In this document: positions 18,325 to 26,380 of the stretch, piece by piece | How the letters are laid out: the number at the start of each line of letters is the position of its first letter | How positions within the stretch are numbered: position 1 is the stretch's first letter | DNA from: Prevotella histicola JCM 15637 = DNF00424 | GTDB lineage: Bacteria; Bacteroidota; Bacteroidia; Bacteroidales; Bacteroidaceae | Reading direction: 5' to 3' | NCBI RefSeq assembly: GCF_000613925.1 | Contig: NZ_BAJX01000010.1 | Span: 47,726-111,725, forward strand | DNA length: 64,000 bases | The notes under the pieces: model-generated | Database searches by the model: none | What the model saw: only the letters and a program-made list of their open reading frames with translations | Told to the model about the DNA's origin: nothing | Program-made: the position numbers and the translations under genes

Positions 18325-18816
18325 TTACTTACCGCATGCTTCCTTTACTTTCTCATAAAGTTCAGTTTCAGCCCCATCAGTGTAACCATTGTGCTTATAG
18401 ACAATGTTTCCCTTGCCATCGATTACCAGAACATATGGTATTAGCTGTATTCCGAGGGCACGTCTGAGATCACTGTTAGGGTCCAATAAGACCTCATAGG
18501 GCCAACCGTTTTCATCTACTAACGGCTTAACCTTATTCATGTTCTGTGCCTGGTCAATGGAAATAGCAATGAGTTTTACTCCTGTTTCTTCCTGCCAATC
18601 AGCATAAACCTCATTGATAGCTTTCAGCTCTCGGTTGCATGGTTTGCACCAAGTGGCGAAGAAAGAGATAATCATTGGTTTCCCATTGTTGGATAGTGTG
18701 TCTATTTGCACACTTTTACCCTCAATGTTTTTTAGGATTAGTTTTGGTAATCCTGTTTGTGCATGAACCGCCATGCCAATGAGGATTGATGTAATCAGTA
18801 GAGTTATTCTTTTCAT
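18325..18816 (-). CDS. TlpA-like thioredoxin family protein
   Basis: First gene of the operon. The 163-residue exported protein has a signal peptide (ending AVHAQ), then 'SFFATWCKPCNREL' with the TlpA/ResA-type CKPC active site, and 'LGIQLIPYVLVIDGKGNIVYKHNGY' with the cis-Pro of the thioredoxin fold. It is a periplasmic thiol-disulfide oxidoreductase. Its presence at the head of an operon with two Omp28-like CxxC proteins and two cysteine-pair proteins supports a shared redox role. Confidence 0.88.
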   Translation of the reverse strand: MKRITLLITSILIGMAVHAQTGLPKLILKNIEGKSVQIDTLSNNGKPMIISFFATWCKPCNRELKAINEVYADWQEETGVKLIAISIDQAQNMNKVKPLVDENGWPYEVLLDPNSDLRRALGIQLIPYVLVIDGKGNIVYKHNGYTDGAETELYEKVKEACGK

Positions 18817-18847
18817 CTTAGTTATTTGATTATTAGTTTCTTGAGCG

Positions 18848-18855
18848 CAAAGTTA
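18848..18855 (-). promoter_or_regulatory. -7 box of the TlpA-Omp28 operon
   Basis: TAACTTTG on the minus strand, 31 bp before the TlpA-like start, fits TAnnTTTG. No convincing -33 element was identified by eye. Confidence 0.6.
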
Positions 18856-18891
18856 GAGTTTCGTTGCATAATGATTGGATGTGCAGGGGTT

Positions 18892-19308
18892 AAAAAGTAG
18901 TAAAAGAAGAAAGATAAAAGGTTAAAGAAGCAAAAGGTTAAATAGTTATTTAACAGTAACTTAGGGCATATCTCTACCTTATATATAAAGAGTGGATACA
19001 GACTGCATGTTTTATGTATTATATTTCGTTTCTTTTATATAATCAATCTTAAAATAATTCTTTGTTAAAGCGTCTGTGATGTATAGGTTTTTCAATGTCT
19101 TTCTGTAAATAAAAGGTTAATATTGAGTTGATTAATATAGATGGGCCAGAACAGAGAACAGAGCTGAATGCCCTAAAACAATTGCTCGAATGGAAGTAGA
19201 GAAATGATTTTACAAAAAAGGAAAGCACAATAATTCCATACTACCTAAATATGTATTGATTTCGGTTTTGTAACTTATAGAATATCAAATGGTTATAAAA
19301 ACAGAAAT
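18892..19308. other. Gene-free stretch with purine-rich repeat and possible ORF remnant
   Basis: Bases 18892-18955 are a degenerate purine-rich repeat (agtAAAAGaagaaaGatAAAAGGttAAAGaagcAAAAGGtt). From about 19108 to 19192 a 28-codon open stretch reads like a protein fragment (including PEQRTELNALKQLLEWK), ends in TAG and continues in frame for about 20 more codons. It has no plausible start, and I do not recognise it. The rest is AT-rich and featureless. Confidence 0.4.
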
Positions 19309-19433
19309 AAAAGACGCCCTTTTGCATCGTAAAAGGGCGTCTTTTACACTGCAAAAGGGCATCTTTTACATTGCAAAAGGTGCCCTTTTAGAACCCAAAA
19401 GAGCATCTATTAGAAAGCAGATGTGAATTTATC
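19309..19433. repeat. Phased palindrome array 3 (22-bp period)
   Basis: Units start at 19309, 19331, 19353, 19375 and 19397; the last is slightly decayed (AAAAGAGCATCTATT). Units 1 and 2 are exact reverse complements (GACGCCC against GGGCGTC). The tail after the last unit reads agATGTGAATTTAT. Unlike arrays 1, 2 and 4, this one lies between divergent genes. Confidence 0.87.
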
Positions 19434-19600
19434 TGACATTATATATTGAATCTCTGCTATCAGATAGTGCTCAGAACTGTTAGCCTTAGTGCTGAGACAG
19501 TCTGAGGAATCGTGGATATTTTTGTCTTGATATCCACAATAAGCTAAGCCATATCCCCGTTATGACTATGCAATCTTTAATTAAATAACTATAAAACCAA

Positions 19601-20284
19601 ATGAGACGCATAGCTTTTTTAGTATTATTCGTTGCAGCAACGCTGACGACATGGGCACAACAACAGAAGAAAACGTGGTCTGTGATTCCACATATTGGGG
19701 TGTCAGTGGCAACACTTACGGGTGCAGGAATGAATATTGCAATAGCCGATAATGAGAGACTTGAATTGAAACCACATGCTCGTCTTGGTTTCACGGGAGG
19801 TGCTGATGTGATGTATCAAGCAACGGATAGGGTAGGAATCTCTGCAGGTCTTGCATATATTCAAGGTGGATGTAACTATAAAGATATTGATATTAATGAA
19901 AATGTTTGGCATGACCATTATCTGAGGGCGGACTATGTTGTAGTACCAATCCTGATACATTCTTATGTTGCACAAGGCTTTTCTATTAATGCAGGACTGT
20001 CACCTTCATTCCGGGTTCGTGGCAAATATCACGCTGGACTTCAGAGTTATGACCATGATGCAGATGGTCATAAAACTAACATAAGGGAAGATGAGATTGA
20101 TATGGATGTGAAAGATGGATTGCGTAAGTTTAGTCTTTCTATACCTATTGGTATCAGTTATGAATATGAAAATGTTGTGTTAGATGCTCGTTACAATGTG
20201 GGTGTATTGAATATTTCTAATCAAGGACTTTCCTCAAGAAGTAACATCTTGGAAGTGTCAGTAGGCTATAAGCTTAATCTTTAG
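19601..20284 (+). CDS. Outer-membrane beta-barrel protein (PorT-like family)
   Basis: A 227-residue protein with a signal peptide (ending TTWAQ) and a repeated pattern of amphipathic strands such as 'LGFTGGADVMYQATDRVGIS' and 'FSINAGLSPSFRVRGKYH'. It ends 'VSVGYKLNL', a barrel-type terminal strand. It resembles the small outer-membrane barrel (PorT/OmpW-like, 'outer membrane beta-barrel protein') families of Bacteroidota. It stands alone, and the long intergenic stretch before it contains palindrome array 3. The role is not known. Confidence 0.8.
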   Translation: MRRIAFLVLFVAATLTTWAQQQKKTWSVIPHIGVSVATLTGAGMNIAIADNERLELKPHARLGFTGGADVMYQATDRVGISAGLAYIQGGCNYKDIDINENVWHDHYLRADYVVVPILIHSYVAQGFSINAGLSPSFRVRGKYHAGLQSYDHDADGHKTNIREDEIDMDVKDGLRKFSLSIPIGISYEYENVVLDARYNVGVLNISNQGLSSRSNILEVSVGYKLNL

Positions 20285-20337
20285 TAGTTAGTAGCTTTTT
20301 AAAACTTTCTGAATTAATTATTATTCTGTTATAAAAG

Positions 20338-20416
20338 ATAGGGACAAATGTCCTCGTTCTTTCGCCGCAGGATGTTGTGGCGGATAGACGGAGGCATTTG
20401 TCCCTATGTTCTTTTA
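20338..20416. terminator. Long hairpin between convergent genes (bidirectional terminator candidate)
   Basis: Arms ATAGGGACAAATG(T)CCTC (20338-20355) and GAGGCATTTGTCCCTAT (20391-20407) pair with a single bulge. An inner CCGC/GCGG pair closes the loop, and T-rich GTTCTTTTATT follows. It separates the barrel gene from luxS. Confidence 0.65.
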
Positions 20417-20457
20417 TTAAGTATCCCTTGCCTTTCGGGGAAGGGTGGGGAAGTTTC

Positions 20458-20943
20458 TTATTTCTTTTCAGGATATTTCAGATTATCCTCTGTGATCTTA
20501 TCCAGAACTTCTGTAAGGAATTTACGTGATTCCCAGCGTGCCATAGGGAGGTCGTGAAGCAGATAGTTTCCACAGTCACGAGGCGCAGCGCCAGGTATTT
20601 CACCCTCATAATCAGCTACAAACTGGAAAGTACGGCGCATGAGTTCTACGATATCCTTCGACTCTAAATCACCTTGAAGGATAAGATAATTACCAGTTAA
20701 GCAGCCCATTGGTCCCCAGTAAATAACTCGTTCTTTCCATTCAGGGTCATTGCGGAGATAAGTTGCTGCTAAGTGTTCGATAGTATGGATAGCCCCAACG
20801 TGTACCACTGGTTCACGGTTTGGTTCCTTCATACGGATATCGAATGTGGTAACTGTCTCGTTTCCCACTTTATCTTTACGACTTACATAGATGCCACGGA
20901 GCAAACGTTCGTGGTCAATAGTGAATGATGGAATCTTATTCAT
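20458..20943 (-). CDS. luxS: S-ribosylhomocysteine lyase LuxS
   Basis: Cleaves S-ribosylhomocysteine to homocysteine and DPD, the precursor of autoinducer-2. The 161-residue protein has the metal-binding HTIEH (His53, Glu56, His57), the catalytic Cys81 in MGCLTGNYLI and the third metal ligand Cys123 in RDCGNY. Length is typical. The previous enzyme of the same pathway (mtnN) lies 170 bp upstream on the same strand, so both steps of SAH detoxification are together. An AI-2 role in signalling cannot be judged from sequence. Confidence 0.97.
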   Translation of the reverse strand: MNKIPSFTIDHERLLRGIYVSRKDKVGNETVTTFDIRMKEPNREPVVHVGAIHTIEHLAATYLRNDPEWKERVIYWGPMGCLTGNYLILQGDLESKDIVELMRRTFQFVADYEGEIPGAAPRDCGNYLLHDLPMARWESRKFLTEVLDKITEDNLKYPEKK

Positions 20944-21113
20944 TGTCTCTTTTTGTTTATTTTTATAGGGAGTTTAAGAAGTCAGAGAGTTAGATGGGGC
21001 AAGCCTGATGTGTTTGTTTAGAAGGGATACAACAAGATACTGCCTTGTTAAGTGCAGCACAGGGATACCTTGGTGTTGGCTTAATGTCACTAACAACTTA
21101 ACTTCTCTAACTA

Positions 21114-21812
21114 TTAAATAGCACTGATAAAATGTTTCGTTACCTCAAAACTGCCATTGGCAATGCGTTCCCAGAAGTCAAAATATTGGCTTGCTTTGTT
21201 GTCTTTGAGAGGGATATCGCTGATAACACGGAAGGAAACGAAAGGTATTCCATAGATGTGGCAGACCTGTGCAATAGAACAACTCTCCATGTCAACGGCT
21301 GTTGCATCGGGGAAGTTATTTATGATCTGTTGCATCTTTTCTTGTGAATTGACAAACCATTCGCCGCTGACAGTGAGTCCAGCTTTGATATGTAGGTCCT
21401 TACAATCGGGTAGATTGTTTAATGAAAGGGCTTTCTCAATCAGTTCTGAAGGTGCTTTAAAGCGAGCAGGCATACCGATTATCTGTCCGAAAGCAACCTC
21501 ATCGCCACAGTAAGCATCATGGTATGCGCACTCTGTAGCTACAACAACGTCAGTAACTTCCAGTGATGTGTCTGCTCCACCGGCGCAACCGCTGGATATA
21601 ATAAGGTCAGGATGATAGTGATTGATCATCTCTACGGCACCAATAGCTGAGTTTACTTTGCCAATACCACACTGTTGGAGGATGATTTCCTTATCTTCTA
21701 AGTTTCCTCTGACGAAGTTTTTGTGATTGATATGCTCCGTCTGCGTGTCAGAAAGAATTGTGTTGAGTTGCTTGAACTCCTTGTCCATAGCAACGATGAT
21801 TCCTATTTTCAT
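21114..21812 (-). CDS. mtnN: 5'-methylthioadenosine/S-adenosylhomocysteine nucleosidase
   Basis: Hydrolyses MTA and SAH, giving adenine plus the ribosyl thioether; it feeds LuxS. The start at 21812 gives MKIGIIVAMDKEFKQL, the canonical N-terminus with Glu12. The longer in-frame start at 21878 would lie upstream of the promoter. Other marks are 'ISSGCAGGADTSLEVTDVVVAT', 'VDMESCSIAQVCHIYGIPF' and 'VISDIPLKDNKA' with the catalytic Asp. At 232 residues it is the usual size. The promoter -7 box ends only 4 nt before the ATG, suggesting a leaderless mRNA. Confidence 0.95.
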   Translation of the reverse strand: MKIGIIVAMDKEFKQLNTILSDTQTEHINHKNFVRGNLEDKEIILQQCGIGKVNSAIGAVEMINHYHPDLIISSGCAGGADTSLEVTDVVVATECAYHDAYCGDEVAFGQIIGMPARFKAPSELIEKALSLNNLPDCKDLHIKAGLTVSGEWFVNSQEKMQQIINNFPDATAVDMESCSIAQVCHIYGIPFVSFRVISDIPLKDNKASQYFDFWERIANGSFEVTKHFISAI

Positions 21813-21816
21813 ACGG

Positions 21817-21875
21817 CAAAGGTACGAAAAAGTTAGAAGTTGGATATTGTAAGTACTTTGTTTTTTGTAACTTTG
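21817..21875. promoter_or_regulatory. Divergent promoters of mtnN and the YfhO-family gene
   Basis: Minus strand: TACCTTTG (21824-21817), 4 nt before the mtnN ATG. Plus strand: TAACTTTG (21868-21875), 45 bp before the YfhO-family ATG, with ATTG at 21846-21849, 18 bp upstream. Confidence 0.7.
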
Positions 21876-21920
21876 CACGCATAATTATATACATTTGAGA
21901 AGAAACAAAACGCAATAAAT

Positions 21921-24419
21921 ATGAAAACTTGGAAGAAATTTCTACCTGACGTCGTGGTGATTGCAGTGTTTGCGATTATCTCTTTCGCTTACTTCTTTGT
22001 ACCAATCACACAGGGTAAGATCCTCTATCAGCATGATGCTTCAGCTGGAGTTGGCGCTGCACAGGAGATGACAGAGTATCAGAACCGTACGGGTGAGACT
22101 ACAAGATGGACCAATTCTATCTTTGGAGGGATGCCTACTTACCAGATGTCACCGTCTTATCAGTCTACAGATGGACTGTCACAGGTAATGAATGCTTACC
22201 ATCTTTGGCTGCCAGACAACGTGTGGTTCCTCTTCGCTTATCTGTTAGGTTTCTATATTTTGTTACGTGCTTTCGACTTCCGACAGTCCCTTGCAGCACT
22301 TGGAAGTGTGATGTGGGCATTCTCATCTTACTTCTTAATCATCATTGCTGCAGGCCACTTATGGAAGGTTATGGCGTTGGCTTATCTCCCACCAATGATA
22401 GCTGGTGTCGTCTTGGCTTATCGTGGGCGTTACCTTTCGGGTTTCATTGTCACGGCATTGTTCACAGCTTTTGAGATAAAGGCGAACCATGTGCAGATGA
22501 CTTACTATTATCTGTTCATCATTCTCTTCATGGTAATAGGCTATTTGGTAAAGTCTATCCGTGAGAAACAGCTTGCTGTATTCCTTAAAGCGACGGGTGT
22601 TCTGGCTGCCGCAGCACTGATTGGTATAGCAATCAACCTCTCAAGCCTTTATCATACATGGCAGTATCAGAAGGAAAGTATGCGTGGTAAGAGTGAATTG
22701 GTCAAGAAAGACGCTGCCAACCAGACCAGTTCAGGGCTTGATCGTGATTATATCACACAGTGGAGTTATGGTATTGATGAGACATTAACGCTTCTTGTGC
22801 CTGATGCAAAGGGTGGAGCAAGTGTTCCATTGAGCAAGAATGCAACTGCAATGGCAAAGGCTGACCCACAGATTCAGTCTATGATACCACAACTTTACGA
22901 TGCCTTTCCACAGTATTTTGGTACACAACCGGGTACGAGCGGTCCTGTTTATGTGGGTGCTTTCGTGCTTTTCCTCTTTATCTTAGGCTTGTTCATTGTG
23001 AAAGGTCCTATGAAGTGGGCTTTGTTAGCAGCAACAGTATTGTCCGTTCTCTTAGCCTGGGGGCATAACTTCATGGGCTTTACGAACTTCTTCCTCGATT
23101 ATATACCGATGTATGCGAAGTTCCGAACAGTGGCAAGTATCCTTGTTATAGCCGAGTTTACTATCCCATTGCTTGCTGCTTTGGCATTGAAGAAGATCGT
23201 TGATGAGCCTGATGTACTCAGTAAACAGATGAAGTTTGCTTATATTAGTCTTGCTCTTACGGCAGGTGTAGCAGCTTTAATAGCTCTATTCCCGGATATG
23301 ATGGGACCATTTGTCAGCGAACAGGAGCGTCAGATGATTGGAAGTATTCAGGGAATGGATGGAGGTACAGCTCGTACTATCCTTGCAAATATCTCTGATA
23401 TGCGGGCTGCAATGGTCAGTTCTGATGCTTGGCGGTCGGTTATTATTATCCTGATAGGCTTTGCTTTGCTCTTTGCTTATAAGCTAAAGAAGCTCCGTGC
23501 CGACTATATGATAGCTGCTTTGCTGGTGCTTTGTCTTGTTGATATGTGGCAAGTAGATAAGCGTTACCTCAATGATGAGATGTTTGTACCGAAGAGTGAA
23601 CGTGATATGCCACAGCAGCCAACGGCTACAGATATTGAAATAAATAAGGATAAGAGCCTTGATTATCGTGTATTGAACTTTGCTTCAAATACCTTTAACG
23701 AGAATGAGACCTCTTATTTCCATAAGAGTATAGGTGGTTATCACCCAGCAAAGTTGCGTCGTTACCAGGAGATGGTAGATGCTTATATCGTTCCTGAGAT
23801 GCAGAAAGCGATGCAGGCTATTGCAGCTAAGGGTGGAAACATGCAGCAGGTAGATGGCGTGAAGTTGTTCCCTGTGCTCAATATGTTGAACACAAAGTAT
23901 TTTATTTTCCCTCTTCAAGGTGGTGCAACAATCCCATTGAAGAATATCTATGCGCAGGGTAACGGTTGGTTTGTTGATAAGATTGACTATGTTGCTGATG
24001 CTAATGCAGAGTATGCTGAGGTAGGGAAGATTGATGTTCGGCATGAAGCTGTAGCTGATAAGCAGTTCGAAGCAGTGCTCGGACAGGCAAAGGCGAACGA
24101 CTCTACAGCCACAGTGAAGCTTGATAAGTATGAGCCAAACAACCTGCAATACACTGTTAACTCAAAGAATGGTGGTATTGTTGTCTTCTCAGAGATATAT
24201 TATCCGGGTTGGAAAGCAACCGTTGATGGACAGTCTGTAGAACTTGGACGAGTGAATTATATTCTTCGCGCTGTAAATGTGAAGCCAGGTAAGCACATCG
24301 TAGTACTCGACTTCCACCCAACAAGTATCTCTACTACTGAGACCATTGCTTACATCTCTATCGTTATCCTCCTCTTGGCGATTGCGGGAGCAGGGTATAT
24401 GGAGTGGAAGAAGAAGTAA
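21921..24419 (+). CDS. YfhO-family integral membrane protein
   Basis: An 832-residue polytopic membrane protein of the YfhO family (GT-C-like glycosyltransferase fold). In Firmicutes, members glycosylate lipoteichoic acid or related envelope polymers; in Bacteroidota the acceptor is unknown. It has about a dozen hydrophobic helices: one near residues 10-30, a dense block around 90-250, and others near 340-560. A large extracytoplasmic domain lies at about 570-800 (containing 'FSEIYYPGWKATVDG', a family hallmark), and a last helix precedes the C-terminal 'MEWKKK'. The N-terminal loop contains 'HDASAGVGAAQEM'. It is transcribed alone, divergently from mtnN. Confidence 0.9.
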   Translation: MKTWKKFLPDVVVIAVFAIISFAYFFVPITQGKILYQHDASAGVGAAQEMTEYQNRTGETTRWTNSIFGGMPTYQMSPSYQSTDGLSQVMNAYHLWLPDNVWFLFAYLLGFYILLRAFDFRQSLAALGSVMWAFSSYFLIIIAAGHLWKVMALAYLPPMIAGVVLAYRGRYLSGFIVTALFTAFEIKANHVQMTYYYLFIILFMVIGYLVKSIREKQLAVFLKATGVLAAAALIGIAINLSSLYHTWQYQKESMRGKSELVKKDAANQTSSGLDRDYITQWSYGIDETLTLLVPDAKGGASVPLSKNATAMAKADPQIQSMIPQLYDAFPQYFGTQPGTSGPVYVGAFVLFLFILGLFIVKGPMKWALLAATVLSVLLAWGHNFMGFTNFFLDYIPMYAKFRTVASILVIAEFTIPLLAALALKKIVDEPDVLSKQMKFAYISLALTAGVAALIALFPDMMGPFVSEQERQMIGSIQGMDGGTARTILANISDMRAAMVSSDAWRSVIIILIGFALLFAYKLKKLRADYMIAALLVLCLVDMWQVDKRYLNDEMFVPKSERDMPQQPTATDIEINKDKSLDYRVLNFASNTFNENETSYFHKSIGGYHPAKLRRYQEMVDAYIVPEMQKAMQAIAAKGGNMQQVDGVKLFPVLNMLNTKYFIFPLQGGATIPLKNIYAQGNGWFVDKIDYVADANAEYAEVGKIDVRHEAVADKQFEAVLGQAKANDSTATVKLDKYEPNNLQYTVNSKNGGIVVFSEIYYPGWKATVDGQSVELGRVNYILRAVNVKPGKHIVVLDFHPTSISTTETIAYISIVILLLAIAGAGYMEWKKK

Positions 24420-24433
24420 ACAAATAGAACAAC

Positions 24434-24493
24434 CAACTGGCCCCACCCCCGTCCCCTCCCCCATAGGAGGGGCGTGATTAGCGCGATACCCCT
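24434..24493 (+). repeat. 60-bp GC-rich interspersed repeat, copy 1
   Basis: Begins CAACTGGCCCC and ends GCGTGATTAGCGCGATACCCCT, with an internal inverted repeat (CCCCTCCCCCATAGGAGGGG). It is nearly identical to 26096-26156. Each copy starts 15-20 bp after a stop codon (yfhO-like gene and nhaA). Confidence 0.8.
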
Positions 24494-24599
24494 TAGTATT
24501 TCTGAACTTGTGGTAACTGCCAGAAGGGAAGTTAGGGGGAAAGGACGAGGAAATTCCCCATAAAGGATGAAAGCTAGAAGATAAAAAAGGATAAGACTG

Positions 24600-24639
24600 A
24601 ATACCCCCTCGCAAGTATATTGGCTTACGAGGGTATTCC
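24600..24639 (+). terminator. Probable terminator of the YfhO-family gene
   Basis: GAATACCCCCTCG pairs with CGAGGGTATTC (two extra C on the left arm), with an inner AAG/CTT pair, followed by CGTTTAAAT. The T-tract is weak. Confidence 0.5.
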
Positions 24640-24750
24640 GTTTAAATCGAAGAGTGTTTAGAATATAGGTTTTATATGCTTTTATTATATAGGGCTTGTT
24701 GCGTTCTTCACCTATTATATATATTCTAAAATAAGGATAACAAGAAAATT

Positions 24751-26076
24751 ATGAGACAACGAGTTGAAAAGAAGCTAAACCAGCATTTGATGCTACCGAT
24801 AAAGCTGTTTATGGGTAGGGAGAAGTCAGGAGGTATCGTTCTGATTCTCAGTGTCACCTTAGCGATGATATTGGCAAATAGCAACCTTGCTGAAAGCTAT
24901 TCCCATTTCTTTGAGCAGGAAGTAGGCTTTATCGTCAACGGAGAGCCTTATCTGAATTATAGTCTGCACCATTGGATTAATGATGGCTTAATGGCTATGT
25001 TCTTCTTTGTGGTCGGCTTAGAGTTGAAAAGAGAATTCATCGGTGGCGAACTGGCTGACATCAGAAACACCATTCTACCTATCGGCGCAGCAATAGGCGG
25101 TATGATTGTACCTGCCTTGATATTTTTAAGTCTGAACATAGGTACCCCACAAACGATGGGATGGGGTATACCGATGGCAACTGACATTGCCTTTGCCTTA
25201 GGAGTAGTATATCTTTTGGGCGATAAAGTACCCGTATCGGCTAAGGTTTTCCTTACAACGCTTGCCATAGTAGACGACCTTGGGGCTGTGCTTGTCATCG
25301 CCTTCTTCTACACTTCCGAACTCTCTATTGCGAGTTTGCTCTTTGGTTTGGGCTTTCTCGCAGTGATGTTTATAGGCAACAGACTCGGTATCAAGAGCCT
25401 ATTCTTCTATGCCGCACTTGGTATCGGTGGTGTCTGGGTAACATTCTTGTTGTCAGGAATCCACGCAACGATTGCTGCCGTACTTGCTGCCTTTATGATT
25501 CCAGCCGATGCGAAGATTAATGAGTCGGTCTATCTTAAGCGTATAAAGAAACTGACAAGACGTTTCGAGAAAGAGGAAGCTAACGAGGTGAGAACCTTGG
25601 AGGAGGGACAGGTTGACGTACTGACACATATCCAGCACGACACTACTATCGCAATTCCCTTGCTGCAACAACTTGAACATAAGATGACACCTATCGTTAC
25701 TTTCTTTATCATGCCTATCTTTGCAATTGCCAATGCTGGTATCAGCTTCACAGATTTAAGTCTATCTGACATCTTCTCTACCCACGTAGTACTCGGAGTG
25801 ACATTGGGTCTGCTCTTAGGAAAACCGATTGGTATTATCGGAGCAACTTTCTTAATGGTAAAAATGCGTTGGGCAACCCTTCCAAGTGCCATCACTCGTC
25901 GCACACTGCTGGGCTTAGGTATGCTTGCCTCTATCGGCTTCACAATGTCAATGTTCATCTCTACCCTTGCCTTCACCGACGAGCTATTGATGACACAAGC
26001 AAAATTGGGTATCTTCCTCGCCTCCATCTTAGGCGGAATAGGTGGGTATGTGCTGCTGAATAAGAAAAGTAAATAA
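24751..26076 (+). CDS. nhaA: Na+/H+ antiporter NhaA
   Basis: Electrogenic antiporter that expels Na+ in exchange for protons across the inner membrane. The 441-residue protein carries 'IVDDLGAVLVIAFFYT', whose paired aspartates (about residues 175-176) correspond to the essential D163/D164 of E. coli NhaA. It also has 'MATDIAFALGVVYLLG' and 'GLLLGKPIGI'. Compared with E. coli (388 residues) it has a longer cytoplasmic loop around residues 255-310 (RRFEKEEANEVRTLEEGQVD), as is common in this phylum. It is a single-gene unit. Confidence 0.95.
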   Translation: MRQRVEKKLNQHLMLPIKLFMGREKSGGIVLILSVTLAMILANSNLAESYSHFFEQEVGFIVNGEPYLNYSLHHWINDGLMAMFFFVVGLELKREFIGGELADIRNTILPIGAAIGGMIVPALIFLSLNIGTPQTMGWGIPMATDIAFALGVVYLLGDKVPVSAKVFLTTLAIVDDLGAVLVIAFFYTSELSIASLLFGLGFLAVMFIGNRLGIKSLFFYAALGIGGVWVTFLLSGIHATIAAVLAAFMIPADAKINESVYLKRIKKLTRRFEKEEANEVRTLEEGQVDVLTHIQHDTTIAIPLLQQLEHKMTPIVTFFIMPIFAIANAGISFTDLSLSDIFSTHVVLGVTLGLLLGKPIGIIGATFLMVKMRWATLPSAITRRTLLGLGMLASIGFTMSMFISTLAFTDELLMTQAKLGIFLASILGGIGGYVLLNKKSK

Positions 26077-26380
26077 AAACAAGCAAACAAGCAAACAACT
26101 GGCCCCTTCCCCGTCCCCTCCCCCATAGGGAGGGGCGTGATTAGCGCGATACCCCTATTGGTTGGGAGAATGACAGAAAGGCTTACACAAACAAATTAAT
26201 TCAGATAAGGGTTATCATCATCTATCCAATTAGTTTTGATAACGCTTATCACCCCAACAAATTAATTCCGAAAAGGCTTTTTCCCAAGCGAATTGTTTCC
26301 AGCATTCCCCCTCTCCTTTTGGAAAGGGGTTGGGGGTGAGGCTTTTTCCCCCTCTCCCTTCAGGGAGGGAAGGGTGGCTT
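26077..26380. repeat. Repeat-rich intergenic region after nhaA
   Basis: Holds copy 2 of the 60-bp GC-rich repeat (26096-26156). Two near copies of a short unit follow (ACAAATTAATTC-N-GA-AAGG, around 26189 and 26258), with a third, weaker form near 26283. Next come two GC-rich hairpins: CCCCCTCTCC...GGAAAGGGGTTGGGGG at 26309-26336, and CCCCCTCTCCCTTCAGGGAGGG at 26349-26370. The second abuts the end of ettA and could serve as its terminator. No coding sequence is visible. Confidence 0.65.
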
